64,000 nucleotides of DNA from JAIBJN01 sp963825255 (lineage in GTDB: Bacteria; Actinomycetota; Thermoleophilia; Gaiellales; Gaiellaceae). The first letter of the stretch is position 1. Each line of letters starts with the position of its first letter. Both the position numbers and the translations under genes were made by a program. Below, one piece after another: positions 17,147-25,373 of this stretch. The stretch spans positions 1 to 64,000 of the forward strand of contig CAWGSF010000003.1 of the NCBI GenBank assembly GCA_963825255.1, read 5' to 3'. The notes under the pieces were generated by a model. That model saw only the letters and a program-made list of their open reading frames with translations. It did no database searches and had not been told where the DNA came from.

Positions 17147-17152
17147 TAGGCT
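17147..17152 (+). promoter_or_regulatory. -10 box TAGGCT of a leaderless transcript
   Basis: TAGGCT ends seven bases before the ATG at 17160, so the transcript would begin at or next to the start codon. No ribosome-binding site is present. The same arrangement recurs at many genes of this window. Confidence 0.5.
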
Positions 17153-17159
17153 GCCGCGG

Positions 17160-17939
17160 ATGATCCGCGTCTGCGTCGCCGGCATCACCGGCTGGACGGG
17201 CGGCCCGGTCGCCCAGGCGATCGCGGCGGCGGACGACCTCGAGCTCGTCTCCGGCGTCTCGCGCTCCCGCGCGGGCACGCGCGACGAGGAGCTGGGCGTA
17301 CCGATCCTCGGCTCGGTGGCCGAGGCGCTGGCCGACTCGGGCGCCGACGTCGTCGTCGACTTCACGGACGCCGCGGCGGTGAGGGAGAACGTCCTGGCGG
17401 CGATCGCCGGCGGCGCCGCGGTCGTCGTCGGCTCGAGCGGACTGACCGCGGAGGACTTCGAGGAGATCGGCGCCCGCGCCGAGGGCGCCGGCGTCGGCGT
17501 GATCGCAGCCGGCAACTTCTCGCTGCTCGCGGCGCTCCTGGCGCGCAGCGCCGCCGGGATCGCCGGCCATGTGAAGGCCTGGGAGATCATCGACTACGCG
17601 AGCGCCGGGAAGCCCGACGTGCCCAGCGGAACCTCCCGCGAGCTGGCCGAGCGTCTCGGCGAGTCCGGCGGGCCGGCGATCGGCCGCGAGCTCGACACGC
17701 TGCTCGGCCCGGTCGAGGCTCGGGGGACGACGGTGGCCGGCACGCAGGTCCACTCGGTCCGGCTCCCCAGCTTCGTCGTCTCCACCGAGGTCGTCTTCGC
17801 CGCCGAGGGAGAGCGCCTCACGCTCCGCCACGACCCCGGCGAGACGCCGGCCCCCTACGTCGCGGGCACGCTGCTCGCGATCCGCTCGGTCGGCGGGCGC
17901 ACCGGCCTCACCCGGGGCCTGGACGCGCTCCTGGACTGA
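17160..17939 (+). CDS. Dihydrodipicolinate reductase-like (DapB family) oxidoreductase
   Basis: DapB reduces dihydrodipicolinate with NAD(P)H in lysine and cell-wall synthesis. The N-terminal Rossmann site is VCVAGITGWTGGPVAQAI and a second strand gives DVVVDFTDAAAV and VVVGSSGL. In true DapB the active site has two consecutive His before K-x-D-A-P-S-G-T. Here the site reads AWEIIDYASAGKPDVPSGTS: the Lys and PSGT are kept but the His pair is replaced by Asp-Tyr. The length of 259 residues is normal. It is probably a paralogue with another substrate, or a DapB with altered chemistry; hence no gene symbol. Confidence 0.75.
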   Translation: MIRVCVAGITGWTGGPVAQAIAAADDLELVSGVSRSRAGTRDEELGVPILGSVAEALADSGADVVVDFTDAAAVRENVLAAIAGGAAVVVGSSGLTAEDFEEIGARAEGAGVGVIAAGNFSLLAALLARSAAGIAGHVKAWEIIDYASAGKPDVPSGTSRELAERLGESGGPAIGRELDTLLGPVEARGTTVAGTQVHSVRLPSFVVSTEVVFAAEGERLTLRHDPGETPAPYVAGTLLAIRSVGGRTGLTRGLDALLD

Positions 17940-17948
17940 CGACCGGCG

Positions 17949-18278
17949 TCAGGCCGGGGCTGCCTCGGCGGTCTCCTTGACCTCGATGCCGCCGAGGAAC
18001 GCCCACAGGTTCATCCTGATCTCGGGGCCGTCCCCGCTCTGGGTGACCTTGACCTCGCGGCCTCCGAGGAGGCTGAACCCGCTGAGGGCGACGCGCGTCC
18101 CCGGCGCGACGAGGATCTTCACGCCGCCGAGGATCGTCACGACCGTCAGGTGGGCGTCCTGCCCGGGTGGGCTGCTCGAGAAGTCGAGGTCCACGCCGCC
18201 GAGGATCGTCACGAGCGTCTCCTTCGTCCAGCCGGCGGGGATCGGCCGCTTGAGCCCGCTGAGGATGGCGACGTTCAC
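17949..18278 (-). CDS. LiaF/DUF1707-associated C-terminal-domain protein (cell-wall stress type)
   Basis: GTG 18278 has an AAGGAGAGG ribosome site. The 109-residue protein shows the stacked beta-strand pattern of the LiaF-type C-terminal domain: VTILGGVDLDFSSS, VVTILGGVKILVAPGTRVAL, SGFSLLGGREVKV and LWAFLGGIEVKE. In other proteins this domain follows a membrane or DUF1707 region; here it stands alone with no membrane helix. LiaF-like proteins modulate envelope-stress signalling. The role of the stand-alone form is unknown. Confidence 0.7.
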   Translation of the reverse strand: MNVAILSGLKRPIPAGWTKETLVTILGGVDLDFSSSPPGQDAHLTVVTILGGVKILVAPGTRVALSGFSLLGGREVKVTQSGDGPEIRMNLWAFLGGIEVKETAEAAPA

Positions 18279-18310
18279 GCCTCTCCTTTCGTCGCGCCGA
18301 GAATAGCCCG

Positions 18311-19366
18311 TCAGGCGAGCGCGAGCTGCTCGTGCGTCTCGAGCTTCGAGACGGTCACCCCGACGAGGCGGAGCGCGCCGGGCCGGTCGGCGAGCGCGCG
18401 GTCGAGGAGCGCGCAGGCGAGCTGGCCGATCCTCTCGCCGTCGGCGACGCCGGCGGCGAGCGTCGTCGAGCGGCTCCGGATGGCGAAGTCCGGGTACCGG
18501 AGCTTCGTCGTCACCGTCCGGGCGACCTGGCCGGCCTCCTCCAGGTGCTCGGCCAGCCGGAGGGCCATCCGCCGGAGCTCGTCGTGGAGCTGCTCGCGGT
18601 CGGAGACGTCGCGCGGAAACGTCTCCTCGTTCGAGATCGAGACGTTCGCGACCGGCTCGCCGAGCGGCCTGGGGTCGATGCCGCAGGCGCGGTCGCGGAG
18701 CAGGCGCCCGATCTTCCCCGGCAGGAGGCGCGCGAGATCCGCGTCCGTGAGGGCCGCCAGCTGGCCGATGCGCTCGACGCCTGCGCCCGTGAGGCGGTCC
18801 TCCGCGCGCGGGCCGACGCCGGGAAGCAGCCGCACGGGGAAGGGAGCCAGGAAGGACGCCTCGCGGCCCGCCGGGACGACCGTGATCCCGCCCGGCTTGC
18901 GCCGGTCGCTCGCCACCTTGGCCACGACCTTGCAGCTCGCGACGCCGAGCGAGCACGAGAGGCTGGTCGCGCCGCGGACGGCGGCCTGCACGGCCTCGGC
19001 GACGACCCTGGCGCGCCGGAAGTCGGCGGCGACCTCGCCCAGGTCGAGGTAGCCCTCGTCGAGCCCGGTGCGCTCGACCGTCGGGACGACCTCCTGAACG
19101 GCGGCCCACACCGAGCGCGAGTACTGAGCGTACGTCCGGCGCCGCGGCTCCAGAAAAACCGCCTCCGGGCACCGACGAAGCGCCTCCGCGCAGCTCATCG
19201 CCGAGTGGATGCCGTACCGGCGGGCGACGTAGTTCGCGGTGGCCACGACGCCGCGCCCGTGAGGGTCGCCGCCGACCACGAGCGGCCGCGAGACGAGCTC
19301 GGGCTGCTCGAGCTCCTCCACGGCCGCGAAGAACGCATCCAGGTCGAGGTGCGCGACGATACGCAC
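18311..19366 (-). CDS. dinB: DNA polymerase IV (Y-family translesion polymerase)
   Basis: DinB copies past damaged bases. The 351-residue protein opens RIVAHLDLDAFFAAVEELE with the first catalytic Asp and the aromatic-gate region. SVWAAVQEVVPTVERTGLDEGYLDLGE carries the second metal site, although the usual SxDE is TGLDE here. CSLGVASCKVVAKVASDRRKPGG, LLPGVGPRAEDRL (helix-hairpin-helix) and the C-terminal little-finger domain are all present. No beta-clamp motif of the usual kind is obvious at the C-terminus. GTG 19366 is preceded nine bases upstream by TATTCT. It is divergent from the WYL regulator, 21 bases away. Confidence 0.92.
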   Translation of the reverse strand: MRIVAHLDLDAFFAAVEELEQPELVSRPLVVGGDPHGRGVVATANYVARRYGIHSAMSCAEALRRCPEAVFLEPRRRTYAQYSRSVWAAVQEVVPTVERTGLDEGYLDLGEVAADFRRARVVAEAVQAAVRGATSLSCSLGVASCKVVAKVASDRRKPGGITVVPAGREASFLAPFPVRLLPGVGPRAEDRLTGAGVERIGQLAALTDADLARLLPGKIGRLLRDRACGIDPRPLGEPVANVSISNEETFPRDVSDREQLHDELRRMALRLAEHLEEAGQVARTVTTKLRYPDFAIRSRSTTLAAGVADGERIGQLACALLDRALADRPGALRLVGVTVSKLETHEQLALA

Positions 19367-19387
19367 GGGGTTGACAGAATAGGGACG

Positions 19388-21406
19388 GTGTCGCACGACA
19401 CGGACAAGCTGATCCGCCAGCTCTCGCTCGTCGCGTTCCTCATGGCCGAGCGCCGACCGCTGACGGCACGGGAGATCAAGTCGGTCGTCGAGGGCTACTC
19501 GGAGATGTCCGACGAGGCCTTCGCCCGGCGCTTCTACTCCGACCGGAGCGAGCTCGTCGCGCTCGGCGTCCCCCTGCACTCGCAGCGGGACGAGTTCACC
19601 GGCGAGGAGCTCTACACCCTCCGCGCGGAGCAGTACTTCCTCCCGCAGCTCGAGCTCGACGACGAGGAGCTCGCCGCCCTCCAGGTCGCGCTCTACCTCC
19701 TCGAGGGGCAGTTCGCGTACGCGGAGCCGCTGCGCCTCGCCCTCCAGAACCTCGCGCTCGGCCGCTCGACCCAGCTCGAGGCGGCGCCCGAGAACGCGCT
19801 CCGCGTCGAGGTGCGCGACCCGGACTACTCGGACGAGATGTCCGGGCGGCTGACGAAGCTCGAAGGGGCGATCTCGAAGCAGCGCACCGTCAAGTTCACG
19901 TACTGGTCGATCTCCCGCGACCGCACCCGCGAGCGGACCGTGAACCCGTACGCCCTCCTGCCCGAGGCCGGCTCCTGGTACCTGATCGGACGCGACCTCG
20001 ACCAGGACGCCGAGCGCACGTTCCGCGTCTCCCGGATCGTCGGCGACATCCGCTTCGCCACGCGCCGCGAGCGCGACTTCCGCATGCCCGAGTACGACCC
20101 GTCCGACTTCCGCGGCCGGCAGGCGTGGCAGTACGGCGAGGAGAAGGGCGAGGCGGAGATCGATCTGGATCCCGACACCGCCTGGTGGGTCGAGCGGATG
20201 GTCGAGCGCGGTGAGGTCGAGGACGGCGTCTTCCGCACTCCCTACTCCAGGCTCGACCTGCTCGCCGGGTGGGTGCTCCGACAGGAGGGCCGCGCGCGGC
20301 CCCTGGCGCCTCCCGCCCTGGTCGACGAGGTCGCTGCCGGCCTCGAGCGCGTCCTCGAGCGGCACGAGGGGCCGCCCACCGAGCCCCCGCGCCCGCGAGC
20401 ACGCAAGGAGGCGGAGGCCCTCGAGCGGCCCGTGGGACCCCTCGCGCCCGAGCGCTTCGGCGTCCTCCAGGCGCTCCTCGCACACCTGCTCGCCGCCTGC
20501 GGAGACGAGCCGAGCGCGACGATCCCGGCCCGGGAGCTCGTCGAGCGGTTCCACATCCCGCCCGACCAGCTCGACGAGCACCTCCAGCTGCTCAACCTCG
20601 TCAACTTCGGCGGCGGCTGCTACGCGGTGTACGCCTCGCTCGACGGCGACGAGGTCCGCGTCGACAAGGAGCTCTTCGGGGACGCCTTCCGCCGCGCGCC
20701 GCGCCTCACCCCGCTCGAGGCGCGCGCCATCCGGCTCGCGCTCGAGTTCGTCGGCCCGATGATCGCCGCCGAGGCCCAGACGCCGCTCGAGAGGGTCCGC
20801 CGCAAGCTCGAGGAGACGTTCGGCGAGTTCGCGCTCGCCGAGGGTGCGGAGGGCGACCTCGGCGAGGAGGCCGGCGGATCGGAGGAGGAGCAGCTCATCC
20901 GCACCTTCTCGCAGGCCATCCGGGAGCACCGGCTCGTCGAGATCGAGTACGTCGCGGTCGGCGAGGAGAAGAGCGTCAGGGTGATCGAGCCGCATGCGCT
21001 CGAGCGCGAGCTGCCCTGGTGGTACGTCCACTCGTGGGACCGCACGCGCGACGCGCAGCGGAGCTTCCGCCTCGACCGCATGCGGGGGGCGACGCTCCTC
21101 GACGAGCGCTTCGAGCCGCGTCCCGGGCTCGAGCCGCGCAAGCTCAGGGACGTGCGGATCGCGCGCGTCCTCTTCGACCCGGAGTCCGCGCGCTGGCGCA
21201 TCGAGCGCGGAGCGCTGCCGCTGGCGAAGGGCTACGCGCTCGAGGAGATCGGCGTCGGCGGGACGGACTGGCTCGTCGGCGAGATCCTCTCGCACCGGGG
21301 CTACGCCGAGGTGCTCGAGCCGGAGGACCTCCGCCGCGAGGTGGCCGCGCGGGCGAAGAAGCTCAAGGCAACGCTGGCCAAGCGGCCGGCCCGCGCCCGC
21401 GGCTAG
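19388..21406 (+). CDS. pafBC: WYL-domain transcriptional regulator, PafB-PafC-type fusion
   Basis: A 672-residue regulator with two copies of the winged-helix plus WYL module. Copy 1: LSLVAFLMAERRPLTAREI (HTH), then VKFTYWSISRDRTRERTVNPYALL and WYLIGRD (WYL). Copy 2: LLAHLLAACGDEPSATIPARELV, and VEIEYVAVGEEKSVRVIEPHAL with WWYVHSWD. In mycobacteria PafB and PafC form one heterodimeric activator of the DNA-damage response; here the two halves are one protein. Its gene is divergent from dinB by 21 bases, which fits a role in damage response. GTG 19388 is the chosen start. Confidence 0.88.
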   Translation: MSHDTDKLIRQLSLVAFLMAERRPLTAREIKSVVEGYSEMSDEAFARRFYSDRSELVALGVPLHSQRDEFTGEELYTLRAEQYFLPQLELDDEELAALQVALYLLEGQFAYAEPLRLALQNLALGRSTQLEAAPENALRVEVRDPDYSDEMSGRLTKLEGAISKQRTVKFTYWSISRDRTRERTVNPYALLPEAGSWYLIGRDLDQDAERTFRVSRIVGDIRFATRRERDFRMPEYDPSDFRGRQAWQYGEEKGEAEIDLDPDTAWWVERMVERGEVEDGVFRTPYSRLDLLAGWVLRQEGRARPLAPPALVDEVAAGLERVLERHEGPPTEPPRPRARKEAEALERPVGPLAPERFGVLQALLAHLLAACGDEPSATIPARELVERFHIPPDQLDEHLQLLNLVNFGGGCYAVYASLDGDEVRVDKELFGDAFRRAPRLTPLEARAIRLALEFVGPMIAAEAQTPLERVRRKLEETFGEFALAEGAEGDLGEEAGGSEEEQLIRTFSQAIREHRLVEIEYVAVGEEKSVRVIEPHALERELPWWYVHSWDRTRDAQRSFRLDRMRGATLLDERFEPRPGLEPRKLRDVRIARVLFDPESARWRIERGALPLAKGYALEEIGVGGTDWLVGEILSHRGYAEVLEPEDLRREVAARAKKLKATLAKRPARARG

Positions 21407-21452
21407 GGCCGGGCCCCTTCCCCTCCCGGCCTGCGGGCGCTACCCTCGCGGC

Positions 21453-21632
21453 ATGGGCGTCGTGGGCTGGATCGCGCTCTCGTTCTTCCTCGCGGTCGGC
21501 GCACTTGCCGTGTGGGCCCTCTGGCACCAGAGTCACGCCCTCCCACCGGGGACGAAGATCGCGGGCGACGGAGACGAGCGCAGGCGCGGCCTTCGCTGGA
21601 TCGGCTGGTGGATGACCGGCGGCCACGGCTAG
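21453..21632 (+). CDS. Small single-helix membrane protein (59 aa)
   Basis: TACCCT lies six bases before the ATG at 21453, so a leaderless start fits. The protein has one membrane helix, WIALSFFLAVGALAVWALW, then a short charged tail with LRWIGWWMTGGHG. It follows the WYL regulator on the same strand after 46 bases. No family was recognised. Confidence 0.55.
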   Translation: MGVVGWIALSFFLAVGALAVWALWHQSHALPPGTKIAGDGDERRRGLRWIGWWMTGGHG

Positions 21633-21649
21633 CCGGCGTCCCAAGCCCA

Positions 21650-21670
21650 CAAGTAACAGACTGTTACTTG
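21650..21670. repeat. Perfect palindrome between convergent genes
   Basis: AAGTAACAGACTGTTACTT (21651-21669) is a perfect 9-bp inverted repeat around one base, and one more C-G pair extends it on each side. It overlaps the TAA stop of the sensor kinase gene. There is no T-run, so it is not a typical terminator; a dimeric repressor could bind such a site. Its low GC stands out against the surroundings. Confidence 0.45.
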
Positions 21671-23328
21671 GCCGCGACCGGCAGCGTGAGGGTGAAGACC
21701 GCGCCCTCGTCGACGTCGGACTCGAGGTCGAGCGTGCCGCCGTGGGCCTCGGCGATCGAGCGCGCGATGAAGAGCCCCAGCCCCGCGCCGGACTTCGTCG
21801 CCGTCCCCTCGCTGACGCGGCCGAACTTCTCGAAGACGAGGCGGTGCTGCTCGCGGGCGATGCCCGGGCCGTGGTCGGTCACCCGCACGGCGACCGTCCC
21901 GTTCTCGGCGGCGGCGCTGACCTCGATCTCGTCCCCCGAATGCGTGTACTTGACCGCGTTGGAGAGGAGGTTGACGAAGAGCTGGCGCAGCCGGTCGCGG
22001 TCGCCGCGGACACGCGGGAGCGCCGGTGACACGCGCGTCGTGAGCCGAACTTCGTCCTGGCCCATGGCGACGACGGCGGTCGTCTCGCGCACGAGCTCCT
22101 CGAGGTCGACCTGCTCGAAGGCGTACGGGAAGGTGCCGGCCTCGATCCGGGACGTGTCGAGCACGTCGGCGACGAGGTCGGCGAGGCGCGTCGTCTCGCT
22201 CTCGATGAGGTCGAGGAAGGACTCGCGCTGCTCGGGCGGGAGCTCCCGCCACCGCTGGCGCAGCGTCTGCGCGCAGCCGATCACCGAGGCCATCGGGGCG
22301 CGCAGCTCGTGGGAGACCATGGAGACGAAGTCGGCCCGCAGCGCCGAAAGGCGGCGGAGCTCCTCCGCGGCACTCCGCTCGGCCTCGTAGAGGCGGATGT
22401 TCTCGGCGGCCGAGGCGGCCTGCCGCGCGAGGAGGGTCAGCATCTCCGTCTCCTCCGCGGTGAACCCGTGCGCGGCCCGTGCGACCGTGAGCGTCCCGAG
22501 GGTCTGCTCGCCGACCGCCAGCGGGAACACAATCTCCTCGGCACCCTCGCCCGAGAGCGCCCCCGAGAAGGCCACGACCTCGGAGCGGTCGCCGTCGACG
22601 AGCCGGACCTCGAGCAGGTCGCAGGCGATGATCTCCTGCATCCCCTGGACGAACTGGTTGAAGGCCTTCTCGCGGTCGAGCGACGAGCCGAGCGCCCGCC
22701 CGGCGCGGTTCACGGACTCGAGGAGGTCGGCCCGCCGGCCGAGCTGGTCGCGCAGGTGCTCGGCCTCGGCGGCCCGGGACTCGGCGATGGCCGTCTCGGT
22801 GCGCAAGCGGTCGACGAGCCAGCCGACGACGAGGCCGACGAGCACCTGGAGCCCGAACGGGAACAGGACGTGGTCGAGGTCGAAGGGCGGCGGCCCGAAC
22901 TCCCTCGCCCGCCACCACTCCGCCATGAAGACGAGCGGCAGGACGACGACCGGGACGAGCGCGCCCCCGCGCTTGCCGTAGCGGAGCGCGCCCTCGATGA
23001 CGGGGACGTAGAGGATCCCCCACGCCGGCGTGCTCGGCTCGAAGGTGTAGACGAAGACGAACGCGTAGACGATCGCCGTGTCGAAGGCGAGGGCGAGGAA
23101 ACCGATCCGCGCCCGCCCTGTGCGGTCGAGGTCGCGGTGCGCGAGCCAGAAGAAGCCGATCGCCCCGACGCTCAGCGCGACGGCGGTCGCCCAGCCGAGG
23201 CGCTCGTACCCTGGCGGGTGCTCGTTGCCGACGACGGCGACCTCGAACGCAGCGAACGGGACCGCGAAGACGCGGACCCACGCGATCCAGATCTCCGTCC
23301 GCCGGAGCCGCTCGAGCTCGCCGTTCAC
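21664..23328 (-). CDS. Sensor histidine kinase with membrane N-terminus and GAF domain
   Basis: GTG 23328 overlaps the queG stop by GTGA. The 554-residue protein has several membrane helices in the first ~190 residues (IGFLALAFDTAIVYAFVFVY, FGLQVLVGLVVGWLV), a coiled linker, a GAF domain (LDREKAFNQFVQGMQEIIACDLLEVRL split by motif, with GEQTLGTLTVARA), a HisKA domain with the phospho-His in VSMVSHELRAPMASVI, and the ATPase domain (NLLSNAVKYTHSGD, VTDHGPGIA, GLGLFIARSIAEAHGG). No response regulator gene is adjacent, so its partner is elsewhere. The coupling to queG is probably only positional. Confidence 0.9.
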   Translation of the reverse strand: MNGELERLRRTEIWIAWVRVFAVPFAAFEVAVVGNEHPPGYERLGWATAVALSVGAIGFFWLAHRDLDRTGRARIGFLALAFDTAIVYAFVFVYTFEPSTPAWGILYVPVIEGALRYGKRGGALVPVVVLPLVFMAEWWRAREFGPPPFDLDHVLFPFGLQVLVGLVVGWLVDRLRTETAIAESRAAEAEHLRDQLGRRADLLESVNRAGRALGSSLDREKAFNQFVQGMQEIIACDLLEVRLVDGDRSEVVAFSGALSGEGAEEIVFPLAVGEQTLGTLTVARAAHGFTAEETEMLTLLARQAASAAENIRLYEAERSAAEELRRLSALRADFVSMVSHELRAPMASVIGCAQTLRQRWRELPPEQRESFLDLIESETTRLADLVADVLDTSRIEAGTFPYAFEQVDLEELVRETTAVVAMGQDEVRLTTRVSPALPRVRGDRDRLRQLFVNLLSNAVKYTHSGDEIEVSAAAENGTVAVRVTDHGPGIAREQHRLVFEKFGRVSEGTATKSGAGLGLFIARSIAEAHGGTLDLESDVDEGAVFTLTLPVAAK

Positions 23329-24329
23329 CGGGACGATTCCTCCAGCCGCTCGAGCGCCCACTCGGCGTGCTCGCGCAGGAGCTCGTCCTCTCCCTCGGCG
23401 TAGGGTCGCACCGCCGCGGCCAGGTCGGCGTCGCCCGAGTTGCCGGCGGCGACGAGCGCGTTGCGGCGCAGGAAGCGCGCGTCGTTCCGCGGGAAGTAGA
23501 GCCGGTCGTACCGGTCGCGGAGGTCGTCGTCGGACGCGGTGAGCCAGTCGAGGAGCGACACGACGGGCTCCGACCCCTCCGCCGGCTCCTCGTGCGCACG
23601 CCGCTTCTCGATCCCGCGGTTCCACGGACAGACGTCCTGGCAGATGTCGCAGCCGTACACCTGTGCTCCGAGCTCCTTCCGGTACGACTCAGGTATCGGC
23701 CGCGGAGCCTGTGTCCAATAGGACAAGCACTTGGTGGAATCCACGACGCCGGGCTCGTCGAGCGCGCCGGTCGGGCAGGCCTCGATGCAGAGCGTGCACG
23801 TCCCGCAGTCGAGCTCGAGCGACCGGCTCGGCTCGATCTCGACGTCTGTGACGAGCGTGCCGAGGACGACCCAGGAGCCGTGCTTCCGGGTGATGAGCAG
23901 CGTGTTCTTCCCGTAGAAGCCGACGCCCGCCCGGGCGGCGCCCTCGCGGTCGACGTGGTGGTTCTCGTCGACGAGCACGCGGTAGGAGCCGCCGATGCGC
24001 TCGCCGAGAGCCGTCAGCTTCTCGCGCAGCGCCGCGTACGAGTCGGTCCACGTATACCGGGGGAGGCGCCCCTCGCCCGGCCCCGGCTCGGGCCCCGGCG
24101 CGTAGTAGCAGAGGGCGGCGGAGACGACCGTGCGCGCGCCCGGCAGGAGGGCCTCCGGGTGGCAGGAGACGTCCGGGCGGGCCATCGTGAACCGCATCTC
24201 CGCGAACAGGCCCCGGGCGCGACGCTCCCGGATGTGGCGCTCGGTCTCGTCGTACGGTCGGGCCCGGGCGGCCCCGACGACGTCGATCCCGAGCTCCGCC
24301 GCCGCGCTGGCGAGCTCGTCGCTCGTCAT
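23325..24329 (-). CDS. queG: Epoxyqueuosine reductase
   Basis: QueG removes the epoxide of epoxyqueuosine in tRNA using cobalamin and two [4Fe-4S] clusters, the last step of queuosine synthesis. ATG 24329 gives 334 residues. The cluster motifs are CGTCTLCIEACPTGAL and GCDICQDVCPWN; the catalytic Asp lies in the VDENHHVDREGAARAGVGF region, and GKNTLLI, SYWTQ and RNALVAAGNSGD (HEAT-like end) are family signatures. With queA and tgt the window encodes the whole tRNA-bound end of the pathway. TACTTT lies nine bases before the ATG on the minus strand. Confidence 0.94.
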   Translation of the reverse strand: MTSDELASAAAELGIDVVGAARARPYDETERHIRERRARGLFAEMRFTMARPDVSCHPEALLPGARTVVSAALCYYAPGPEPGPGEGRLPRYTWTDSYAALREKLTALGERIGGSYRVLVDENHHVDREGAARAGVGFYGKNTLLITRKHGSWVVLGTLVTDVEIEPSRSLELDCGTCTLCIEACPTGALDEPGVVDSTKCLSYWTQAPRPIPESYRKELGAQVYGCDICQDVCPWNRGIEKRRAHEEPAEGSEPVVSLLDWLTASDDDLRDRYDRLYFPRNDARFLRRNALVAAGNSGDADLAAAVRPYAEGEDELLREHAEWALERLEESSR

Positions 24330-24338
24330 CTCCGTCTC

Positions 24339-24368
24339 AAAGTAGCACTGCCCTCGCCGCGATACGAT
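24339..24368. promoter_or_regulatory. Divergent leaderless promoters of queG and the 24375 gene
   Basis: On the minus strand TACTTT (24339-24344) ends nine bases before the queG ATG; on the plus strand TACGAT (24363-24368) ends six bases before GTG 24375. The two -10 boxes stand 18 bases apart in a 45-base intergenic gap, so the -35 regions must overlap the opposite transcription unit. Confidence 0.5.
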
Positions 24369-24374
24369 CGCGCC

Positions 24375-25358
24375 GTGAAGGCCGTCAGGATCCACGAGGA
24401 CGGGGGGCCGGAGGTCCTCCGGTACGAGGACGCGCCCGACCCGGTCGCCGGCCCGGGCGAGGTCCTGATCGAGCTCAAGGCCGCCTCGCTCAACCGCCTC
24501 GACATCTGGCTGCGGCGCGGACTTCCCTCGGCGCCCAAGCCGCGCATCCTCGGCGCCGACGGGGCCGGAGTCGTCGCGGCGCTCGGTGACGGCGTGGATC
24601 GCTTCGCCAAGGGCGACCCGGTTGTCATCAACCCGGGTCTCGAGGACGGGGCCAGGATCGTCGGCGAGCACATGGACGGGACGCACGCGGAGCTGATCGC
24701 GCTCCCCGCCGAGAACGTCTACCCACTCCCCGACGACCTCTCGTTCGAGGAGGCCGCGTCGTTCCCCCTCGTCTTCGAGACTGCGTACCGCATGCTCGTC
24801 ACGCGGGCCGGGCTGCACGAGGGCGAGTGGGTCTTCGTGTGGGGGATCGGGAGCGGCGTCGCCACCGGCTCGCTCCAGGTGGCGAAGGCCCTCGGCGCAC
24901 GGGTGATCGTCACCTCGTCGAGCGACGAGAAGCTCGAGCGCGCGCGAGAGCTCGGCGCGGACGCGACCGTCAACCACGTCGAGGCCGACGTGGCCGAGGC
25001 GGTGCGCGAGGCGACGGACGGCCACGGCGCCGACATCGTCGTCGAGCACGTCGGCGAGGCGACCTGGAAGACGTCGCTCCAGGTGGCGGCGCCGGGCGGC
25101 CGCGTCACCGTCTGCGGGGCGACGAGCGGCCCCAACCCGCCTGCCAACCTCCACCGGATCTGGTGGAAGCAGCTCACGGTCCTCGGCTCGACGATGGGGA
25201 CGCGCGAGGACTTCGAGGCCGTCTACGAGCTCGTCGCCGGCGGGAAGGCGAAGCCGGTCGTGGACACGGTCTTCCCCCTCGCAGAGGCGGCCGCCGCCCA
25301 CGAGCACCTCGAGGCGGGGCGGCAGCTCGGCAAGGTCGTGCTCCGGATCCCCGAGTAG
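24375..25358 (+). CDS. NADPH:quinone oxidoreductase-like medium-chain dehydrogenase
   Basis: A 327-residue medium-chain dehydrogenase/reductase. KAVRIHEDGGPEVLRYEDAP and KAASLNRLDIWLRRG are the usual N-terminal signatures. The coenzyme site appears as VWGIGSGVATGSLQVAKALGA followed by VIVTSSSDEKLERARELGA. GADIVVEHVGEATWKTSL and GRVTVCGATSG complete the Rossmann half. The Cys ligands for a structural zinc are absent, as in the zinc-free quinone reductase branch. The substrate is unknown. GTG start, leaderless. Confidence 0.85.
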   Translation: MKAVRIHEDGGPEVLRYEDAPDPVAGPGEVLIELKAASLNRLDIWLRRGLPSAPKPRILGADGAGVVAALGDGVDRFAKGDPVVINPGLEDGARIVGEHMDGTHAELIALPAENVYPLPDDLSFEEAASFPLVFETAYRMLVTRAGLHEGEWVFVWGIGSGVATGSLQVAKALGARVIVTSSSDEKLERARELGADATVNHVEADVAEAVREATDGHGADIVVEHVGEATWKTSLQVAAPGGRVTVCGATSGPNPPANLHRIWWKQLTVLGSTMGTREDFEAVYELVAGGKAKPVVDTVFPLAEAAAAHEHLEAGRQLGKVVLRIPE

Positions 25359-25373
25359 CCGGTCGCCGCCCGC

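Noticed and set aside
19371..19376. TTGACA as a -35 box for the WYL regulator
   Set aside because: The start codon lies only 12 bases downstream, so no -10 fits; on the minus strand the adjacent bases serve as the dinB -10.
18332..19387. Extended open frame upstream of the WYL regulator, opposite dinB
   Set aside because: The upstream ~350 codons are antisense to the clearly coding dinB gene; the HTH start at 19388 fits the family length.
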